This document shows positions 3,981 through 7,080 of a stretch of DNA of 7,080 nt, one piece after another. Below the pieces are notes generated by a model. The model was given only the letters and a program-made list of their open reading frames with translations, was not told where the DNA came from and did not search any database. The stretch is from Microcaldota archaeon. Its GTDB lineage: Archaea; Micrarchaeota; Micrarchaeia; Norongarragalinales; UBA97. Made by a program: the position numbers and the translations under genes. How positions within the stretch are numbered: position 1 is the first letter of the stretch; every line of letters starts with the position of its first letter. Where the stretch lies: positions 1 through 7,080 of the forward strand of contig JACRGG010000078.1 of NCBI GenBank assembly GCA_016217775.1. The letters run 5' to 3'.

Positions 3981-6900
3981 ATGTCGGTGGGGGAAAGGCG
4001 TCGGGGACAGACTGCCTTAGAGTTTATTATGATTACCGGGGCGGTAATCCTTTTTGCAGTGCTAGTCGTAACGTTTTTGCGCACTGGAGTGATTTCCCGA
4101 AGCGGGCAGCAAATCAACCAATCAAGCGCCGATTTTTTCCAGACTCTCGAGGACATCGTCGCTGGAGTCCAGCCGCAGTCCACTTCCGCGGGAGTCCAAT
4201 GCTCGCTCGATTCTGATTGCGCGGCCACGACTGGGTACTGCTCTAACAGCGTCTGCTCGAACAAGCCGTGCAATTCGGATTCGCAGTGTACTCCGGGCTC
4301 CGGGTTTTGCTCGTCTAATTCCTGCGTGCCTTTAGGCTCTCCGACTCCTTCCGCAACACCAATTTCCCCTCCAGGAGTCACTGGTTCCGACTGCAATTTT
4401 GACTCCGACTGCACGAGCCCGCTTGAATGCCAGGAATCAACGCCTGGGCAATTCGGGGGGACTTGCCAAACGCCTGCGGTAATCCTTCCCGTGCCCTCCC
4501 CTCCTGCAACCGCTTGCATTGCGGACTCTGACTGTACTGCCACGCAGTTTTGCTTTGACCTCCCAACTCCGCAGACTGGGGGTTACTGCGAGGAGCAGCT
4601 TGTCTTCACTTCAACCGGGTTTAACGGCCAGACTTTCGGCTCCAGTTCTCCAACACTCGTTTTTTCATTAAGCCAGCCTTCAGTAATCGACTCCGCGCTA
4701 TTATTCTCGACTCCAATTAACGTGGTTAACTTCGTGCAGACTAGTAACAACCTTGATTTTTCAATCAACTTGCTTCAAGCCGGGGTGTTGCTTGACAACG
4801 GCGTGCACTCGCTCACGATTAGCGCGCACTCGATTGCAACTGATTTCGTTGCTTCGCAGGAATTTTCGTTCACCGTCGCGGCGAGCAACCCCAACGCGGT
4901 TTGCGCGCTTGACTCGCAGTGCTCGACCGGCGAGATTTGCTCTTACGGGGTTTGCGAGGCGACAAGCGCTGTTCAAATAATTCCCCCAAACCCTAACGGC
5001 GGTTCCTGTGTTTATGATGTTGACTGCGAGTCGGGCTTGATTTGCTCGCAAGCCACTAGCGGTTCGCAAACCGGGGTGTGCGCGATTCCCCCTTCCGTAA
5101 CCCCGACTCCCCCGCCTGTAACTTGCGTTGTCGACTCGCAGTGCAGCGCGAGCACTTACTGCAGTCCGCTGAACTTGTGCGCCGCCAAGCCGTGCGCGCT
5201 TGACTTTGAGTGCGGCGCGGGCTCTTACTGCTCTGGTTCTTTCTGCTCGCAGACTGGCGTTCCGCCTGCTATTGACGGGGACCAGTGCATCTTGGATTCA
5301 GAGTGCTTGCCTGACGCTTACTGTCCGGCAACCGTTTCCTCCCCGGGCTCGTGCGCTTCTCCTATTCCCACTCCAACCGCGGTTCCTTGCACGATTGATT
5401 CGGAGTGCCAAAGCGGTTATTGCTCGGGCAGCACTTGTTTTGTGGGCACTCCTACTCCAACGCCGTCTGGGGACTCGCAGGATTGCGCGCTGGACGCGGA
5501 TTGTTCAATTGGGCAATATTGTCCTGATGCTCCCACCCCGGCTGCTTGCACTGCAACTCCCGCGCCCACCGTCACGGTGATTCCTTGCCAAACTGATGAT
5601 AATTGCCCGCTTCCGCAAGTGTGCGGGCAAGTCGGGCAAGCGAGTGCTTGCGTCGCGCCTCCAACTGATTTGACTCCACCACTTGTTTCAGTTGCTAAAA
5701 CCAGTCCGGCTGGAAGCGTTTTGACCGGGCAGGAAGTTACTGTTGAGGCGACCGCGTCGGACGCGCAAACCGGGATTTCGTCAATCGCATTAAGTTATTC
5801 CATCGGTGGCGGGCCGAGCACTTCCCTAGGCTCCTGCTCTTCCTCGCCCTGCGCTAAAACGTTTACTCCATCCCTAGCCGGCCAGTACTCTGTTTCCGCG
5901 GTTGCCACTAACGGGCAGGGGTTGTCCAGCACTGCTGACCCAATTTCGTTTTCCGCATCAAACCCGGATTCAAACCCGCCAAGCGTTTCGAGTTTCTCGG
6001 TTACTCCGGCTGGGACTATTTACTCTAGCACGACTGGAGTGCAGTTAAGCGCAACCGCAACGGATGCTGAAAACACTATTTCCTACGTGAAAATCTATTA
6101 CAAGAAGCAAGGCGATTCGACTTATTCTTTACTAAAGACTTGCACCAGCCCGGTTGGAGGCGCTTGCCAAACCGATTCAAGTGGCGTAAACTCGCTAGAC
6201 GGCAAGTTAATTGGCGGAACATCTTATTGGTACGCCGAGGCAAAGGACTCCGCGAACAACATAGCGAACCCGACTGCGCCGACAAGCTCGCCGCAGCTCC
6301 AGTCGTTTTCAGTGACTGCAGCGGACGTTCTAGACCCGATTATTTCCTTTTCTTCAACCTCCGGCATTCTTTCCGGCCAGCCGTTTGACGTTACTATAAC
6401 CGCGGATGACGACAAGGCAGTCTTTGGCGACGAGGCTGGAAAAATCAATTCGCTGGTCGTCTCTTATTCAATTCCCGGGGGTTCATCAACTCCGGCCACT
6501 TGCGTTGACTCAAACCCGGCTGATTTTGAATTTGTTTGCACCGTTCACTTTGATTCAGCCGTGCAAGGCACGTATTCCTTCAGCGCGACTGCAATCGACA
6601 ACGCCCTTCCAACTCTGCATTCTGTTACGCGCACGCACCAGGAGAGCATAGCGGCTTCAGGCTTTCCAAACATCATTTCATTCTCAAGGACTCCTAACGA
6701 CGACCCGTTCGGCCCGGATAACGCCGTTGTTACCCTTAACGCGGTTGTCTGCGATGACGTCGCGCTTTCATCCCTCTCGTTTAGCTACACTCCATTCGGC
6801 GGTTCTGCGACGTCATTGGCTTGCACTCCTTTGACTGCGGGAGCCAGCGTGCCTTGCACAGTCACCAGCGGCCCTTCGTACAGCTGCACTGCGCAATTCT

Positions 6901-7080
6901 CTGTAGAAACTGACGGGCAGTACTTGTACTCGCTGTCGGCAACCGACAACGCGGGCCAGACTACTACGACCTCCCCGTCATCATTTACCGCGGACGTTAC
7001 AGCCCCCGATATTACCAGCTTGGCGTACTCCCCTGGCGGAACGATTTACCCGACGACTTCAAACGTAGTGTTAAGCGCGA
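3981..7080 (+). CDS. Giant class III signal peptide surface protein with Cys-rich and Ig-like repeats (partial, runs off the window)
   Basis: An unbroken frame of at least 1033 residues, still open at the window edge. N-terminus: MSVGERRRG then Q10-T-A-L-E14-F, a class III (pilin-like) signal with basic leader; cleavage is expected after G9, with E at +5. A hydrophobic helix follows (about 15-33). Residues 74-203 hold four Cys-rich repeats, about 204-307 a beta-rich insert without cysteines, and 308-557 eight more Cys-rich repeats. From 563 onwards come Ig/FN3-like beta-sandwich domains (about 563-661, 662-782, 783-893, 894-1005, and a fifth begun at 1006). Pro/Thr-rich linkers (for example GTPTPTPSG) separate repeats and may be glycosylated. 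There is no catalytic motif. The likely role is an exported adhesin or stalk held at the membrane, or built into a filament, by the pilin helix; that is inference. The ATG at 3981 is fixed by the signal peptide and a TATA box upstream. Archaeal class III pilins are normally near 60-200 residues, so the size is odd. Confidence 0.88.
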   Translation, partial: MSVGERRRGQTALEFIMITGAVILFAVLVVTFLRTGVISRSGQQINQSSADFFQTLEDIVAGVQPQSTSAGVQCSLDSDCAATTGYCSNSVCSNKPCNSDSQCTPGSGFCSSNSCVPLGSPTPSATPISPPGVTGSDCNFDSDCTSPLECQESTPGQFGGTCQTPAVILPVPSPPATACIADSDCTATQFCFDLPTPQTGGYCEEQLVFTSTGFNGQTFGSSSPTLVFSLSQPSVIDSALLFSTPINVVNFVQTSNNLDFSINLLQAGVLLDNGVHSLTISAHSIATDFVASQEFSFTVAASNPNAVCALDSQCSTGEICSYGVCEATSAVQIIPPNPNGGSCVYDVDCESGLICSQATSGSQTGVCAIPPSVTPTPPPVTCVVDSQCSASTYCSPLNLCAAKPCALDFECGAGSYCSGSFCSQTGVPPAIDGDQCILDSECLPDAYCPATVSSPGSCASPIPTPTAVPCTIDSECQSGYCSGSTCFVGTPTPTPSGDSQDCALDADCSIGQYCPDAPTPAACTATPAPTVTVIPCQTDDNCPLPQVCGQVGQASACVAPPTDLTPPLVSVAKTSPAGSVLTGQEVTVEATASDAQTGISSIALSYSIGGGPSTSLGSCSSSPCAKTFTPSLAGQYSVSAVATNGQGLSSTADPISFSASNPDSNPPSVSSFSVTPAGTIYSSTTGVQLSATATDAENTISYVKIYYKKQGDSTYSLLKTCTSPVGGACQTDSSGVNSLDGKLIGGTSYWYAEAKDSANNIANPTAPTSSPQLQSFSVTAADVLDPIISFSSTSGILSGQPFDVTITADDDKAVFGDEAGKINSLVVSYSIPGGSSTPATCVDSNPADFEFVCTVHFDSAVQGTYSFSATAIDNALPTLHSVTRTHQESIAASGFPNIISFSRTPNDDPFGPDNAVVTLNAVVCDDVALSSLSFSYTPFGGSATSLACTPLTAGASVPCTVTSGPSYSCTAQFSVETDGQYLYSLSATDNAGQTTTTSPSSFTADVTAPDITSLAYSPGGTIYPTTSNVVLSA
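4200..4589 (+). repeat. Cys-rich repeats 1-4 of the adhesin (protein-level)
   Basis: Four copies of C-x2-D-x2-C-x(5-6)-[aromatic or E]-C-x(4-11)-C begin at residues C74, C97, C138 and C179. Examples of the opening are CSLDSDC and CIADSDC. The pattern resembles EB/Dickkopf-type small disulfide modules; family membership was not checked. Two disulfides per module are expected once exported. Confidence 0.8.
4902..5651 (+). repeat. Cys-rich repeats 5-12 of the adhesin (protein-level)
   Basis: Eight further copies begin at residues C308, C343, C382, C405, C436, C470, C502 and C536. Across all twelve copies the first two cysteines are always six apart and the aspartate three after the first cysteine is invariant (CALDSQC, CVYDVDC, CTIDSEC, CQTDDNC). 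The last spacing varies most (4-11 residues). Copies 7 and 8 are almost directly joined (AAKP linker), as are copies 1 and 2 (SNKP linker), hinting that pairs were duplicated. Confidence 0.8.
5667..7080 (+). repeat. Ig-like domain array of the adhesin (protein-level)
   Basis: Four full domains of roughly 100-120 residues and the start of a fifth share a pattern: a D-x-x-P-P/D-P-I opening, an early S-P-A-G or T-P-A-G turn, a V-x-L/V-x-A-T-A-x-D strand, and a closing Y-x-x-S-A-x-A-x-D/N-x strand. These are Ig/cadherin/FN3-like beta sandwiches common in archaeal and bacterial surface proteins. The second (about 662-782) carries S-Y-W-Y-A-E-A-K-D, the most FN3-like. Scattered cysteine pairs occur within domains. 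Confidence 0.7.

Noticed and set aside
3739..3981. Rightward 80-residue frame starting at TTG
   Set aside because: Its first part is the two palindromes, it has no ribosome binding site, and a T-run lies inside it; the shorter version from ATG 3793 is only mentioned as doubtful.
3974..5069. Several leftward open frames of 60-190 residues
   Set aside because: They lie opposite the adhesin gene, whose class III signal, regular cysteine pattern and Ig-like domains show that the rightward frame is the coding one; the lack of stops reflects its GC-rich codons.

Overview
The window looks like DNA from an archaeon, probably of the DPANN type (Diapherotrites/Micrarchaeota-like). This is an inference from three things: two proteins start with archaeal class III (type IV pilin-like) signal peptides; AT-rich TATA-like boxes lie about 25-28 bases upstream of several start codons, as expected for leaderless archaeal transcripts; and the gene families are typical of small archaeal genomes. 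No rRNA, tRNA or CRISPR array was seen, so the lineage is not fixed.

Left part (1-1620): three genes read leftwards as one likely operon. A UPF0173/UlaG-like metallo-beta-lactamase-fold hydrolase comes first, then a minimal-type nucleotidyltransferase, then a 70-residue charged protein placed like a partner of the nucleotidyltransferase. The last two resemble a two-gene toxin-antitoxin-like module.

Middle (1621-2307): two very small rightward genes, each with its own promoter. The first is a 56-residue pilin-like protein with a class III signal peptide. The second is a 40-residue protein of unknown function, closed by a hairpin plus T-run terminator. After it come about 270 bases of hairpin-rich, locally GC-rich sequence with no convincing gene.

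Right part (2308-7080): a leftward AAA_14/DUF4143 ATPase. Upstream of it is an intergenic region of about 280 bases carrying two 24-bp palindromic sites centred 33 bp apart. A giant rightward gene then runs off the window. It encodes at least 1033 residues: a pilin-type N-terminus, twelve four-cysteine repeats separated by Pro/Thr linkers and one beta-rich insert, then four complete Ig-like domains and the start of a fifth. This is the most remarkable object here, apparently a very large surface adhesin anchored or assembled through a pilin-like helix. The small pilin could be part of the same filament system, but that is inference.
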